Positions 52,565 to 61,193 of a DNA stretch of 64,000 nucleotides are shown here, piece after piece; the first letter of the stretch is position 1; the number at the start of each line of letters is the position of its first letter. The DNA is from Oscillospiraceae bacterium (GTDB taxonomy: Bacteria; Bacillota; Clostridia; Oscillospirales; Acutalibacteraceae). Made by a program: the position numbers and the translations under genes. The DNA lies in NCBI GenBank assembly GCA_902762875.1, contig CACWPS010000006.1:1-64000 (forward strand), read 5' to 3'. The notes beneath the pieces were generated by a model that worked only from the letters and a program-made list of their open reading frames with translations, ran no database searches and was not told the DNA's origin.

Positions 52565-53299
52565 TTAAGAAGCGCTTTTAAGCTTTTCAAGAAGCTTCTT
52601 TGAACTCTCATAAGCCTTGGCGGCCTGCTTTTTATTTTGCATTGTGGTTTCGCTTATTCTGCGGCAGGATATTTGCAGACCCTCTGGCAATTTACCGAAT
52701 TGCTCCGATTCGGTAGCGGTATAAAATTCCTCGCCGAATTTAAGGGGCTCGCCCTCTAAAAGAGCGCCGCTCTGCGGAAGCCCGTTTATATACTCATAGG
52801 TCTCACTGTCGGTAATATACAGCATTGCGTTTTCGTCACCTGCGAGCATCGCCTGAAGCTTTGAAAGCATAGTATACTTATACTGTGAATCACCAGTTGT
52901 ATTTGAAAAGCTTACATTAACAACCTGAACATTTATCTCGCCGTCGCCGTTTGTATCCTCGGAATATTTTTTAAGATAATCGGCTATTCCCTCCGTTTGT
53001 GCGTCAAGCGCAGTAGTATGTGTAAAGTAGACCACCTGAAGGTCGTATTCTGTCTTTGTGGCACATTGAGCTATTAAAACCGCTAAAACTGCAACGGACG
53101 CAACAATCGCCACTACACACCACTTATAATGAAACCAGAAATTATCACATTTTTCCTTGGGTGTTTTAGGAACTATTGCAACCTCGCTGGGTTTAGGCGG
53201 GGCTTTCATTTCCCCGCTCTGCATTTTTTTAAGCTCTAAAAATTCCTGACGGGCTCTTCTCTGCTCCTCTAATATTTCGTTAGTCTTTTTTTCAGCCAT
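52565..53299 (-). CDS. Hypothetical membrane-anchored protein, 244 aa
   Basis: Not recognised. A charged N-terminal segment (EILEEQRRARQEFLELKKMQSGE), one membrane helix (about 60-82, YKWCVVAIVASVAVLAVLIAQCA), and an outer domain of alternating strands and helices: YDLQVVYFTHTTALDAQTEGIADYLKKYSEDTNGDGEINVQVVNVSF ... NAMLYITDSETYEYIN, which resembles a periplasmic-binding-like alpha/beta fold. The cytoplasmic coiled-coil-like start could contact a partner. Acidic DTNGDGEIN may bind Ca2+ (inference). AGGTGATA ribosome-binding site. Confidence 0.7.
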   Translation of the reverse strand: MAEKKTNEILEEQRRARQEFLELKKMQSGEMKAPPKPSEVAIVPKTPKEKCDNFWFHYKWCVVAIVASVAVLAVLIAQCATKTEYDLQVVYFTHTTALDAQTEGIADYLKKYSEDTNGDGEINVQVVNVSFSNTTGDSQYKYTMLSKLQAMLAGDENAMLYITDSETYEYINGLPQSGALLEGEPLKFGEEFYTATESEQFGKLPEGLQISCRRISETTMQNKKQAAKAYESSKKLLEKLKSAS

Positions 53300-53412
53300 A
53301 TTATCACCTACTTTAATATACCACCAAAATCAAAGGTTTTCAAGCAGGCTATAGGTTATTTCTGTAAACATTTTTTTAACATATTTTATTAATCTGCTTC
53401 TAAATTCAAAAA

Positions 53413-53443
53413 TGCCGCCGAAGACTTGCATTTTCGGCGGCAT
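53413..53443 (-). terminator. Terminator of the long ECF sigma gene
   Basis: ATGCCGCCGAA/TTCGGCGGCAT stem; in minus-strand direction it is followed by TTTTTGAATTTAG. It lies 10 bp past the stop at 53453. Confidence 0.85.
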
Positions 53444-53452
53444 CGGTTAAGC

Positions 53453-55006
53453 TTATTTGTATTGAATTAAAACATCACAATAACAATTCGGCGAGGGCAT
53501 TTTAATCGCCCCTGTTCTTTGCACGTATTTGAGAACTACCTCATACATCCCGATAAATATATTATGGCACATACGATCCGCATCATCGTTTAAGTGCTTG
53601 GGGAACAGCTTTTTATATCCCGAAATAAACTTATTTACTATTTCAGAATACTCAGGTATAAGGGGTGCAAAATATTTGTCTGCTATAGCTTCAAATTCTG
53701 CCTTTTGTTCTTTGGTGAAGAAGGGAGCCGTAACAAAAAAGCTTCCGTCTTCTCTTTTCACAATATAGCCGTCCCTGATCGCATCCGCTGCGGAATAGGT
53801 ATCCTCCGTTGTACCGTTGCACAAAATATCCTCGCATACATTAATGTAATTAGCGTACATCATTTTTCGGAATTTAATACCCGAAACAAGATATGAGGTA
53901 TGATTGCAACTCCCTCTACTTCCTAAATTAGCAGAATGCTGTCTGCTGATTCCTATTCTGTGATGTTTGCCCGTTTCCATATTTCCGATGTAGCACCATT
54001 CGTTACCGTCATATCTTTTCTTAAAGGCAGGATACGGTAGACTGTTGTAACGCCAGCTTGCATAGGAAAACGCCATAACTCCGTAAAGATAAAATAAATC
54101 AGCTTCACTTTTTTCTGCCTTATAGAAATCGATAGCTGCCGCTTCCTCGGCTATACCGTCAAGAGCCTTGAGTAGCTTTTCCATAATAGGCATAAGCGCT
54201 TTTTCAGCGTTTTCTTCACAGTAAATACCGTATTTATCCGACCAAATTACAAAATCGGTTTGATATTTTCCATTGGAAACTTCAATAATTGCTTCCCGTT
54301 TTAATAGATTTTGGATTCGCTCCTCAATATAGTATGCGGGAACGCCGCATAGCTTTGCTAATTCTTCAATACTATTCGCCTGTTCGTAGCAATAATACAA
54401 AATATTTTGTGAGAGAGCATCGTCAATATATACGGTGGGGAAAGGAATGGTTTTGCCGTTATAATTCCCGTTTCCGTATATATCGAGCCACATTTTCACA
54501 GGTCTTAAAGCAGTTTCTTTCATATCGGTACACTCCTTTTTCAGTTTCTTCCGAGCTTCGCTAAGGCGCCATCTTACGGTGCCTTCAGGAATTTTGAGCC
54601 TCTCGGAGATGGTTTTAGTTGAAAGACCGTCATAGTAGTAAAGAACGATGATGTCACGGTATATTTCAGAGAGCATTGCGATTTTCGTTCGCAAAGAGTC
54701 GTAGATTTCTTCCTCTTCATCGAAATACTCATCCTCAAAAGGCAGTTTCTCAAGCGTGTCATAAGAATACATCGCGCGCTGTTTTCCCATATTACGCCTA
54801 AAGCTTTTTGTCACATTGTTGGCTATACTCCAAAGCCACGGCTCAAATTTGTTTTCATCTCTGAGCTTCGGCAATTCACGAACTACGGTAAATAATATTT
54901 CCTGTGCAAGCTCGTCTGCTTCTTCACGAGAGTATGTATGGTTAATAGCATAACCGTAGACCTTTTCAACATAGCTTTCAATGACTTCCTGTTTCACCGT
55001 TCTCAT
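53453..55006 (-). CDS. ECF sigma factor with ~345-residue C-terminal extension
   Basis: 517 aa. Residues 1-165 are a normal ECF sigma: region 2 (ELAQEILFTVVRELPKLRDENKFEPWLWSIANNVTKSFRRN) and region 4 (MLSEIYRDIIVLYYYDGLSTKTISERLKIPEGTVRWRLSEARKKLKKE). The remainder holds a winged-helix-like segment (SIEELAKLCGVPAYYIEERIQNLLKREAIIEVSNGKYQTDFVIW, about 205-250) and a long soluble region with no membrane helix and a recurring Tyr/Trp pattern. No anti-sigma gene is adjacent, so the extension may regulate the sigma domain, as in other extended ECF groups. Ligand unknown. Confidence 0.83.
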   Translation of the reverse strand: MRTVKQEVIESYVEKVYGYAINHTYSREEADELAQEILFTVVRELPKLRDENKFEPWLWSIANNVTKSFRRNMGKQRAMYSYDTLEKLPFEDEYFDEEEEIYDSLRTKIAMLSEIYRDIIVLYYYDGLSTKTISERLKIPEGTVRWRLSEARKKLKKECTDMKETALRPVKMWLDIYGNGNYNGKTIPFPTVYIDDALSQNILYYCYEQANSIEELAKLCGVPAYYIEERIQNLLKREAIIEVSNGKYQTDFVIWSDKYGIYCEENAEKALMPIMEKLLKALDGIAEEAAAIDFYKAEKSEADLFYLYGVMAFSYASWRYNSLPYPAFKKRYDGNEWCYIGNMETGKHHRIGISRQHSANLGSRGSCNHTSYLVSGIKFRKMMYANYINVCEDILCNGTTEDTYSAADAIRDGYIVKREDGSFFVTAPFFTKEQKAEFEAIADKYFAPLIPEYSEIVNKFISGYKKLFPKHLNDDADRMCHNIFIGMYEVVLKYVQRTGAIKMPSPNCYCDVLIQYK

Positions 55007-55158
55007 CTGCCTTTCACTTATTAAGTGTCTGAAAAAGGAGTTTTGTTGGGTGGTTTTAAATAATTTATATATTTAATTATAACATAGCGTGTCCGTTCGT
55101 CATATACTGTACTGCGAAAGTATACAAAAGACAAAAAGACTGTAGCATTAAGATTAAA

Positions 55159-55330
55159 CTGCACAAAATGAAAGCCTTAGTAAGCAAAAGGCCCCCTTGC
55201 CTAAGGGGGGCTGTCACGGCGAAGCCGTGACTGGGGGATATTTTTGTTTCGGTAAAAACCAATCATATCCCTCCACCGCCGTTCGGCGGTCCCCCTCCCT
55301 TTAGGCAAGGGAGGCTTTAAATTGTGCAGA
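55159..55330. repeat. MITE-like element with inverted ends
   Basis: Ends CTGCACAA (left, from 55159) and TTGTGCAG (right) are inverted, followed inward by AAAGCC and CCTTGCCTAAGG-type blocks on both sides. Inner palindromes: GTCACGGCGAAGCCGTGAC and CCGCCGTTCGGCGG. Block order resembles the copy at 14665-14833. No open frame. It fills most of the gap between the ECF gene and gap. Confidence 0.65.
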
Positions 55331-55371
55331 GTGTCTTCAATACGACAGTCCCTGTGTAAATTAGGTCTCGA

Positions 55372-56403
55372 TTAGATTTCAGCGAAATACTTAATGGTAC
55401 GAACCATCTGGCTTGTATAGCTGTTCTCGTTGTCATACCAGGAAACAACCTGTACTTCATAAAGGTCGTCAGCAATCTTAGAAACCATTGTCTGAGTTGC
55501 ATCGAAGAGTGAACCGTAACGCATACCGATAACATCGGAAGAAACGATTTGATCCTCGTTGTAACCGAAGGATTCAGAAGCAGCAGCCTTCATAGCAGCG
55601 TTGATGCCTTCCTTAGTTACATCTGCTCCCTTAACAACAGCGGTAAGAATGGTGGTAGAGCCGGTCGGAACAGGAACACGCTGAGCAGAACCGATAAGCT
55701 TGCCGTTGAGCTCAGGAATTACAAGACCGATAGCCTTAGCAGCGCCTGTTGAGTTAGGAACGATGTTTGCAGCGCCTGCGCGTGCACGGCGAAGGTCGCC
55801 CTTTCTGTGAGGACCGTCAAGAATCATCTGGTCGCCGGTGTAAGCGTGGATAGTGCTCATAATACCACTCTGGATAGGAGCATAATCGTTAAGCGCCTTA
55901 GCCATAGGAGCCAAGCAGTTTGTGGTGCAGGAAGCAGCAGAAATGATGTTGTCTTCCTTAGTAAGGGTCTTTTCGTTAACGCTGTAAACGATAGTGGGAA
56001 GATCGTTGCCTGCAGGAGCAGAAATAACAACCTTCTTAGCACCGGCATCGATATGAGCCTGTGACTTTTCTTTAGAGCAGTAGAAACCTGTGCACTCAAG
56101 AACAACATCTACGCCGATTTCGCCCCAAGGAAGATCCTTAGCGTCCTTCTCAGCATAAATCTTAAGTGTCTTGCCGTCAACAGTAATGGTGCCTGCCTCG
56201 TCATCAGCGGAAACGGTGTGAAGATTCTCACCGATGAAACCGCAGTAACCGCCCTGTGCTGTATCATACTTTAAAAGATTAGCAAGCATAGAGGGCTTTG
56301 TAAGGTCGTTGATAGCTACTACATCGTAACCCTCAGCGCCGAACATCTGACGAAATGCGAGACGACCGATACGGCCGAATCCGTTAATTGCAACTTTAAC
56401 CAT
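55372..56403 (-). CDS. gap: Glyceraldehyde-3-phosphate dehydrogenase, type I
   Basis: 343 aa. NAD-binding [19 protein letters not shown], catalytic cysteine in [65 protein letters not shown], and the C-terminal [22 protein letters not shown]. Converts glyceraldehyde-3-phosphate to 1,3-bisphosphoglycerate. AAAGGAGGT ribosome-binding site. Not in an operon with pgk/tpi here. Strongly biased codons indicate high expression. Confidence 0.97.
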   Translation of the reverse strand: MVKVAINGFGRIGRLAFRQMFGAEGYDVVAINDLTKPSMLANLLKYDTAQGGYCGFIGENLHTVSADDEAGTITVDGKTLKIYAEKDAKDLPWGEIGVDVVLECTGFYCSKEKSQAHIDAGAKKVVISAPAGNDLPTIVYSVNEKTLTKEDNIISAASCTTNCLAPMAKALNDYAPIQSGIMSTIHAYTGDQMILDGPHRKGDLRRARAGAANIVPNSTGAAKAIGLVIPELNGKLIGSAQRVPVPTGSTTILTAVVKGADVTKEGINAAMKAAASESFGYNEDQIVSSDVIGMRYGSLFDATQTMVSKIADDLYEVQVVSWYDNENSYTSQMVRTIKYFAEI

Positions 56404-56541
56404 TGGAATTACCTCCTTTATTTTTACATTTTCTATTTTAACCTATTTCGCCGTTATTTTCAAGTGCTTTGTTTAAACTTTAACAATTTTTTTAATTTTT
56501 ATATAATTTGGCATAATAACTCCATATGCGGAGGTCACATT

Positions 56542-57132
56542 ATGATATATTTGCCAAAAACTTTTGAACGGTATTTGTCTGCGCTGAGACTTTATGTTCA
56601 AATTTCCTGTTTAAAGGGCGGCGGATTGAAACAGCTGTCCCAGCTTAGAACAATAAGTCTTGCGGAGGCTTTTTATTATAAAGACCAACTAACCCCTATA
56701 GATATAATAAAGCTTTCAAACTCCCTCTTAGGTGCGGCGGTTATTGTTCTTATGCAAAGGGGCATCAGGCTCTCGGCTGTTTTTTCGGGCGGCGGAGTGC
56801 ACCTTATAAGCAGGCGGCTTTATACTGCCCTTTTATCGGAGCTATTTAAGGTTAGCAAAGACTGCTGTAAAATAAAAGTGAGTACAGATCCGCAAAAAAT
56901 TATAATAAAAGCCGAGGGAATATGTATTTCCGACATTATCCCACGGCTTATTAAGGCATTAAAAGGGTTTTATTTTTTTGAAAGGGCAACAAATACCCTG
57001 CTCATAGTAATTCCAAGTGAAGAAACCAAGCTTAAATCACAGCCTGTGGAAAACGAATGGTGTTATATTTTAGACCGATTTTCCCCTGTAAACATCTGGC
57101 TTTTAAACGAAAAAAGTGAGGGTATACCATAG
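56542..57132 (+). CDS. Hypothetical protein, 196 aa
   Basis: Not recognised. ATG 56542 has a perfect GGAGG 8 bases upstream; the frame is open earlier but without a site. Soluble, basic, with a helical first half (PKTFERYLSALRLYVQISCLKGGGLKQLSQLRTISLAEAFYYKDQLTPIDIIKLSNSLLGAAVIVLMQRG) and a strand-rich second half (IRLSAVFSGGGVHLISRRLY ... IKVSTDPQKIIIKAEGI). The order faintly recalls a histidine-kinase-like dimerisation helix and degenerate ATPase, as in SpoIIAB-type folds, but no ATP motif is clear. It ends base-to-base against the convergent gene (TAGCTA). Confidence 0.7.
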   Translation: MIYLPKTFERYLSALRLYVQISCLKGGGLKQLSQLRTISLAEAFYYKDQLTPIDIIKLSNSLLGAAVIVLMQRGIRLSAVFSGGGVHLISRRLYTALLSELFKVSKDCCKIKVSTDPQKIIIKAEGICISDIIPRLIKALKGFYFFERATNTLLIVIPSEETKLKSQPVENEWCYILDRFSPVNIWLLNEKSEGIP

Positions 57133-58701
57133 CTATATTCCCGCAAGGAGAGCCTCGGCGGTTTTAAGACCGTCGGTTGCGGCGGACATTATTCCCCCCG
57201 CATACCCCGCGCCCTCGCCGCAGGGGTAAATTCCGCTGTGGGTAAGGCTTTGTCCGTCCTCACCCCTTAGTATCCTTACAGGGGACGAGCTTCTCGTTTC
57301 GGGTGCAGTAAGCACAGCCGATTCGTCTGCAAAGCCCTTTATCTTTTTATCAAAGAGCAAAATCCCCTCTTTTAGGCTGTCACTAATAAACTTAGGGAAA
57401 ATCTTTTCAAAATCAGCATACGCAAAGCTTGGTTTTATGGTAGGCTTAACCCTTGTAATTTCAAAGGGCTTGCCGAAAACAAAGCTTCCCACCGTGCTTA
57501 CAGGCACCACGCCGCCGAAAAGTGCATATGCCGCCTGTTCGGTTTTTCTTTGCAATGCACAGCCCGCCAGCACATCATCGCCTATTAAATCGTCGGGCTC
57601 AACGCTTACAAGCAGAGCGCTGTTGGAGTTTTCGCCGTCTCGCCTGCTCCTGCTCATACCGTTTACCGCAATACCGCCCGCCTCGCTTGAAGCGTTAATC
57701 ACCTCGCCGCCCGGGCACATACAAAAGGTGTACACTCCCCTGCCGTTTTGAAGATGCACCGCCAACTTATAGTCGGCGGCACCGAGTGCGGGGTGAGAGG
57801 CGAAATCACCGTACAGCGCCTTATTTATATCACTTTGCAGGTGCTCAATCCTAACCCCCATGGAAAAGGGCTTTCGTATCATCTTAACTCCCTTGTTTTT
57901 AAGCATCATAAAGGTATCCCGTGCGGAGTGACCCGTAGCTAAAATAAGGTGTTCACAGAGGATTTCCTGCGTTTCTGTTATGGCAGAAACAAGTATTCCA
58001 TCCCTAAAGCACAAATCGCACAGCTTTGTTTCAAACCGCACCTCGCCACCTAAGGAAATGATTTCCTTTCTAATGTTTTTCACAACATCAACAAGTATAT
58101 CCGTTCCGATATGGGGCTTTGCGTCGGTCAAAATATTTTCGGGTGCACCGTGCTTATAGAGCTCCTCTAAAACCGCACGGCAACGGAAATCTTTAATTCC
58201 TGTGTTTAGCTTTCCGTCTGAAAAGGTACCCGCACCGCCCTCGCCGAACTGTACATTTGATTCGGCATTAAGCTCTCCGCCCGCAAAAAATCGGTTTACA
58301 TCTGCGGTTCTCGCATCAGCGTCCCGCCCACGCTCAAGCACTAAGGGCTTTAGCCCAGCACGGGCGAGAAAGAGGGCCGCAAACATTCCCGCAGGGCCAA
58401 AGCCGACAACAATCGGCCTTGTTTTAGGGTGTTTATCACTATTTTGCCACACATACTTGATTGGAGAATAAAGTGAAGCATTTTTGGCTTTTTTTAATAC
58501 GGAATTTTCATTTACATTTAATTCCGCAAGCAAGGAACAGCAAAAATGCAATTCACTTTTCTTTCTTGCGTCAACCGATTTTCTGTAAAGCCGTACCGAT
58601 TTAACGGCAGATCCATCAACTTTAAGAGACTTAGCGGCATAGGGTTTTAAGTCACTAAAATCAGCATCAAGGGGTATATTTACATTATTAACAAGCAGCA
58701 T
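57133..58701 (-). CDS. NAD(P)/FAD-dependent dehydrogenase (COG2509 type)
   Basis: 522 aa from ATG 58701 with AGGAGGTG; the frame is open 66 codons further but through repeat DNA. A small N-terminal domain (1-95) precedes the FAD Rossmann motif RPIVVGFGPAGMFAALFLARAGLKPLVLERG, QFGEGGAGTFSDGKLNTGIKD (family signature), HLILATGHSARDTF, PFSMGVRIEHLQ, and the C-terminal GIYPCGEGAGYAGGIMSAATDGLKTAEALL. Widespread but poorly characterised oxidoreductase. Monocistronic. Confidence 0.9.
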   Translation of the reverse strand: MLLVNNVNIPLDADFSDLKPYAAKSLKVDGSAVKSVRLYRKSVDARKKSELHFCCSLLAELNVNENSVLKKAKNASLYSPIKYVWQNSDKHPKTRPIVVGFGPAGMFAALFLARAGLKPLVLERGRDADARTADVNRFFAGGELNAESNVQFGEGGAGTFSDGKLNTGIKDFRCRAVLEELYKHGAPENILTDAKPHIGTDILVDVVKNIRKEIISLGGEVRFETKLCDLCFRDGILVSAITETQEILCEHLILATGHSARDTFMMLKNKGVKMIRKPFSMGVRIEHLQSDINKALYGDFASHPALGAADYKLAVHLQNGRGVYTFCMCPGGEVINASSEAGGIAVNGMSRSRRDGENSNSALLVSVEPDDLIGDDVLAGCALQRKTEQAAYALFGGVVPVSTVGSFVFGKPFEITRVKPTIKPSFAYADFEKIFPKFISDSLKEGILLFDKKIKGFADESAVLTAPETRSSSPVRILRGEDGQSLTHSGIYPCGEGAGYAGGIMSAATDGLKTAEALLAGI

Positions 58702-58758
58702 TTTGCACCTCCTGTTTCTTAACGGTTCTATTCCTAATGCTGGGGTTCTATGAGATTT

Positions 58759-59074
58759 CGCCTCCCTCTGACGAGGGTGCGGGTTGCCAGTGGCAACCTC
58801 TAAGCGTGAGCTTAGAAGCACCGACCGAGACGGGAGACGAGACGGTGGCACGGCAATGCGCCCCTTGCCTAAAGGGTGCGGGTTGCCTGTGGCAACCATT
58901 GGACAAAGTCCAATAGCACCGACCGAGGCGGCAGCCGAGACAGAGGGCCGACCGTTAGGTTGGCGAGGGGATTCCCGTGACGGAGGGAGAGAAAGGGTAA
59001 GATTGCGAGAAAACGCAACTTTTTCTCTCCCTCAGTCTCGCTTCACTCGACAGCTCCCTCGTCAGAGGGAGCCA
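58759..59074. repeat. MITE-like element, about 315 bp
   Basis: Inverted ends CTCCCTCTGACGAGGG (58762) and CCCTCGTCAGAGGGAG (ending 59071). Inside are GGTTGCCAGTGGCAACC and GGTTGCCTGTGGCAACC palindromes, paired GCACCGACCGAG blocks and a CCTTGCCTAAAGG block shared with the other elements. It lies between the FAD dehydrogenase start and the ftsZ terminator. No gene. Confidence 0.68.
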
Positions 59075-59113
59075 AGCTAAACCCCAAAATTTACAAAAGA
59101 ACCTTCTTAACAA

Positions 59114-59143
59114 ACAAGCAGCCGCCTGACAGCGACTGCTTGT
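59114..59143 (-). terminator. Terminator of ftsZ
   Basis: Minus-strand stem ACAAGCAG/CTGCTTGT (59143-59136, 59121-59114) followed by TTGTT. Confidence 0.65.
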
Positions 59144-59170
59144 ATTATATTTATTATCAAAAGCCTGTTA

Positions 59171-60250
59171 TTAGTTTTCCTTGTTGAAGAAGCTGATAAC
59201 ATCGGTGTAGCTCTCATCATCATCGGCAGCGCTACCGATAAGAGAAGCTAAATCGTCCTTCTTGTCATCCTTTTTATCATCGCCGAGGCCTGTAGCAACA
59301 ACAGTTACACGGATAGTATCCTCGAGGGTATCATCAAGCTGAGCACCCCAAATGATGGTTGCATCCGGATGAGCCATATCTGTGATGATAGAAGAAGCGA
59401 GCTCAACCTCTTCAAGGCCGATATCGTCAGAACCTGTAATGCTGATGATAATGCCGCGGGCATTCTCCATAGAGGTCTCGATAAGGGGACTGCTGATAGC
59501 CGCACGTGCCGCCTGCTCTGCCTTGTCACGGCCTGTAGCAACGCCAACGCCCATATGAGCATAGCCTGCGTCCGCCATAATAGACTTAACATCGGCAAAA
59601 TCAAGGTTTACAAGAGCGGTTACATTGATAAGCTCGGAAATGCTCTGAACGCCCTGACGGAGAACATCGTCCGCAATGTAGAAAGCATTTTTAAAGGTAA
59701 TCTTCTGCTCCGAAACAAACTTAAGGCGCTCGTTGGGGATAACGACAAGGCTGTCCACCTGCTCACGGAGAGCCGCAATGCCAGACTCAGCCTGTGTCAT
59801 ACGTTTTTTACCTTCAAAAGCGAAGGGCTTTGTAACGATACCTACAGTAAGGATACCAAGCTCCTTTGCGATAGACGCAACAACGGGAGCCGCACCTGTA
59901 CCTGTACCGCCGCCCATGCCTGCGGTAATGAAAATCATATCCGCACTGCGGATAGCTGCGGTAATCTCATCCCGTGATTCCTCAGCCGCCGCACGGCCGT
60001 TATCGGGGTTTCCGCCCGCACCCATACCAGAGGTGGTCTTGTCCCCAATCTGAATCTTCTGATTCGCCTTAGACTGAAGCAAAGCCGCCTTATCAGTATT
60101 AATAGCTATAAACTCGACGCCGCGTACGCCGGCCTCAACCATACGGTTTACAGCGTTTCCGCCGCCGCCGCCGACACCGACAACCTTAATCTGTACAACA
60201 TTCTCTTGTTCTTCTGCTACTTCAAATGGCATTTCAAATTCCTCCGTCAT
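59171..60250 (-). CDS. ftsZ: Cell division protein FtsZ
   Basis: 359 aa tubulin-like GTPase forming the division ring. [25 protein letters not shown], GTPase signature [16 protein letters not shown]7 loop [11 protein letters not shown], and [17 protein letters not shown] short C-terminal linker and the conserved tail ([10 protein letters not shown]) are acidic. GGAGG ribosome-binding site; own promoter upstream. Sporulation partner SpoIIE is also in the window. No ftsA precedes it. Confidence 0.97.
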   Translation of the reverse strand: MTEEFEMPFEVAEEQENVVQIKVVGVGGGGGNAVNRMVEAGVRGVEFIAINTDKAALLQSKANQKIQIGDKTTSGMGAGGNPDNGRAAAEESRDEITAAIRSADMIFITAGMGGGTGTGAAPVVASIAKELGILTVGIVTKPFAFEGKKRMTQAESGIAALREQVDSLVVIPNERLKFVSEQKITFKNAFYIADDVLRQGVQSISELINVTALVNLDFADVKSIMADAGYAHMGVGVATGRDKAEQAARAAISSPLIETSMENARGIIISITGSDDIGLEEVELASSIITDMAHPDATIIWGAQLDDTLEDTIRVTVVATGLGDDKKDDKKDDLASLIGSAADDDESYTDVISFFNKEN

Positions 60251-60294
60251 TATGTAAAATAGATATTATTCGCATAATTACATATTATATAATG

Positions 60295-60323
60295 ATATTA
60301 ACATATCCTTTTTTAAATTTCAA
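60295..60323 (-). promoter_or_regulatory. Candidate promoter of ftsZ
   Basis: Minus strand TTGAAA (60323-60318), 17 bp, TAATAT (60300-60295). It lies in the 153-bp AT-rich gap between ftsQ and ftsZ. Confidence 0.5.
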
Positions 60324-60403
60324 CACTTTTTATTACATTTTTGTAATTTTTTTATTTTTTTCAAAAACTTATGGCTTTTTAAGCGTCTTATTTGCAATAT
60401 TTT

Positions 60404-61189
60404 CTATTCAATACTGCCTGCTACGAAGGTGCCCTCGGTATTACTCTCGGTCCACATACTTAAATTAATTTTACCCGTCTTTGTTTCCTCGATATTTTTT
60501 ATCATTCCCGAAAGATGGGCAAATTTGTTTTGCAGAAAGTTTGATGTGCCGAGATTGACAATAAAGCGATTTTCGGTTTTAAGGGTAATATTAAGCTCGT
60601 CTGTTACATCTATGCAGTTAAGCGACACGCCGTATTCATCAGCCAATTTACCGATTTCGGTTATTAATTCTTCAGATTTTTCAGACGAAAGGGAAACCTC
60701 CTTACCGAGGGTGCACTTAACACCGCCAGCCCGTACTTCAAGGAGAGACTCGGGCTTTTCTTCTGTGATTTCAAGCACATAGCCACTCCGGCTTACCGTG
60801 CAGTAGGCACCGTCCCCGTAATAACAGGCGTAAGGTAGGGCATCCTTTACGGTAATTGTAATACTGTCGGGAAGAGTCCGCTTAATTTTAACGCTTTCAA
60901 CATAGGGTAGTTTTTCCCTTAAGGCATCGGTCTTAACAGAGGAAACAAAAAGATTATCCCCAAGCTTGATACCGCTTGAAGAGATTATCTGCTCCGCCGT
61001 GTACCTTTCACTGCCCTTTGCGGTTATATTCTTTATCGGAAAAAACACCGTCAGCGACAAAATAATGCCGACTACGGCGAGCAAAACGACAAACAGCGAA
61101 AAACCGATAATCATTCGCCGTTTTCTTATTCTGCGCTGGCGGGCTTTTCTTTTTTTCAAAAACTCGTCGTTTTCCACAGTCCTTTTCAA
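60404..61189 (-). CDS. ftsQ: Cell division protein FtsQ/DivIB
   Basis: 261 aa from TTG 61189, which follows TAAGGA at the murA stop; the frame is open 12 codons more inside murA. Very basic cytoplasmic start (KKRKARQRRIRKRR), one membrane helix (about 30-54), a POTRA domain (FFPIKNITAKGSERYTAEQIISSSGIKLGDNLFVSSVK), then the FtsQ beta domain (LPYVESVKIKRTLPDSITITVKDALPYACY). Divisome assembly with FtsL/DivIC. Translationally coupled to murA (4-bp gap). Confidence 0.88.
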   Translation of the reverse strand: MKRTVENDEFLKKRKARQRRIRKRRMIIGFSLFVVLLAVVGIILSLTVFFPIKNITAKGSERYTAEQIISSSGIKLGDNLFVSSVKTDALREKLPYVESVKIKRTLPDSITITVKDALPYACYYGDGAYCTVSRSGYVLEITEEKPESLLEVRAGGVKCTLGKEVSLSSEKSEELITEIGKLADEYGVSLNCIDVTDELNITLKTENRFIVNLGTSNFLQNKFAHLSGMIKNIEETKTGKINLSMWTESNTEGTFVAGSIE

Positions 61190-61193
61190 GCTA

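Noticed and set aside
57133-58899. A 588-aa version of the FAD dehydrogenase starting at 58899
   Set aside because: The first 66 codons fall in the MITE-like repeat; AGGAGGTG and the ATG at 58701 give the normal start.
59369-59977. 202-codon plus-strand frame opposite ftsZ
   Set aside because: Antisense shadow of a highly conserved gene with biased codons.
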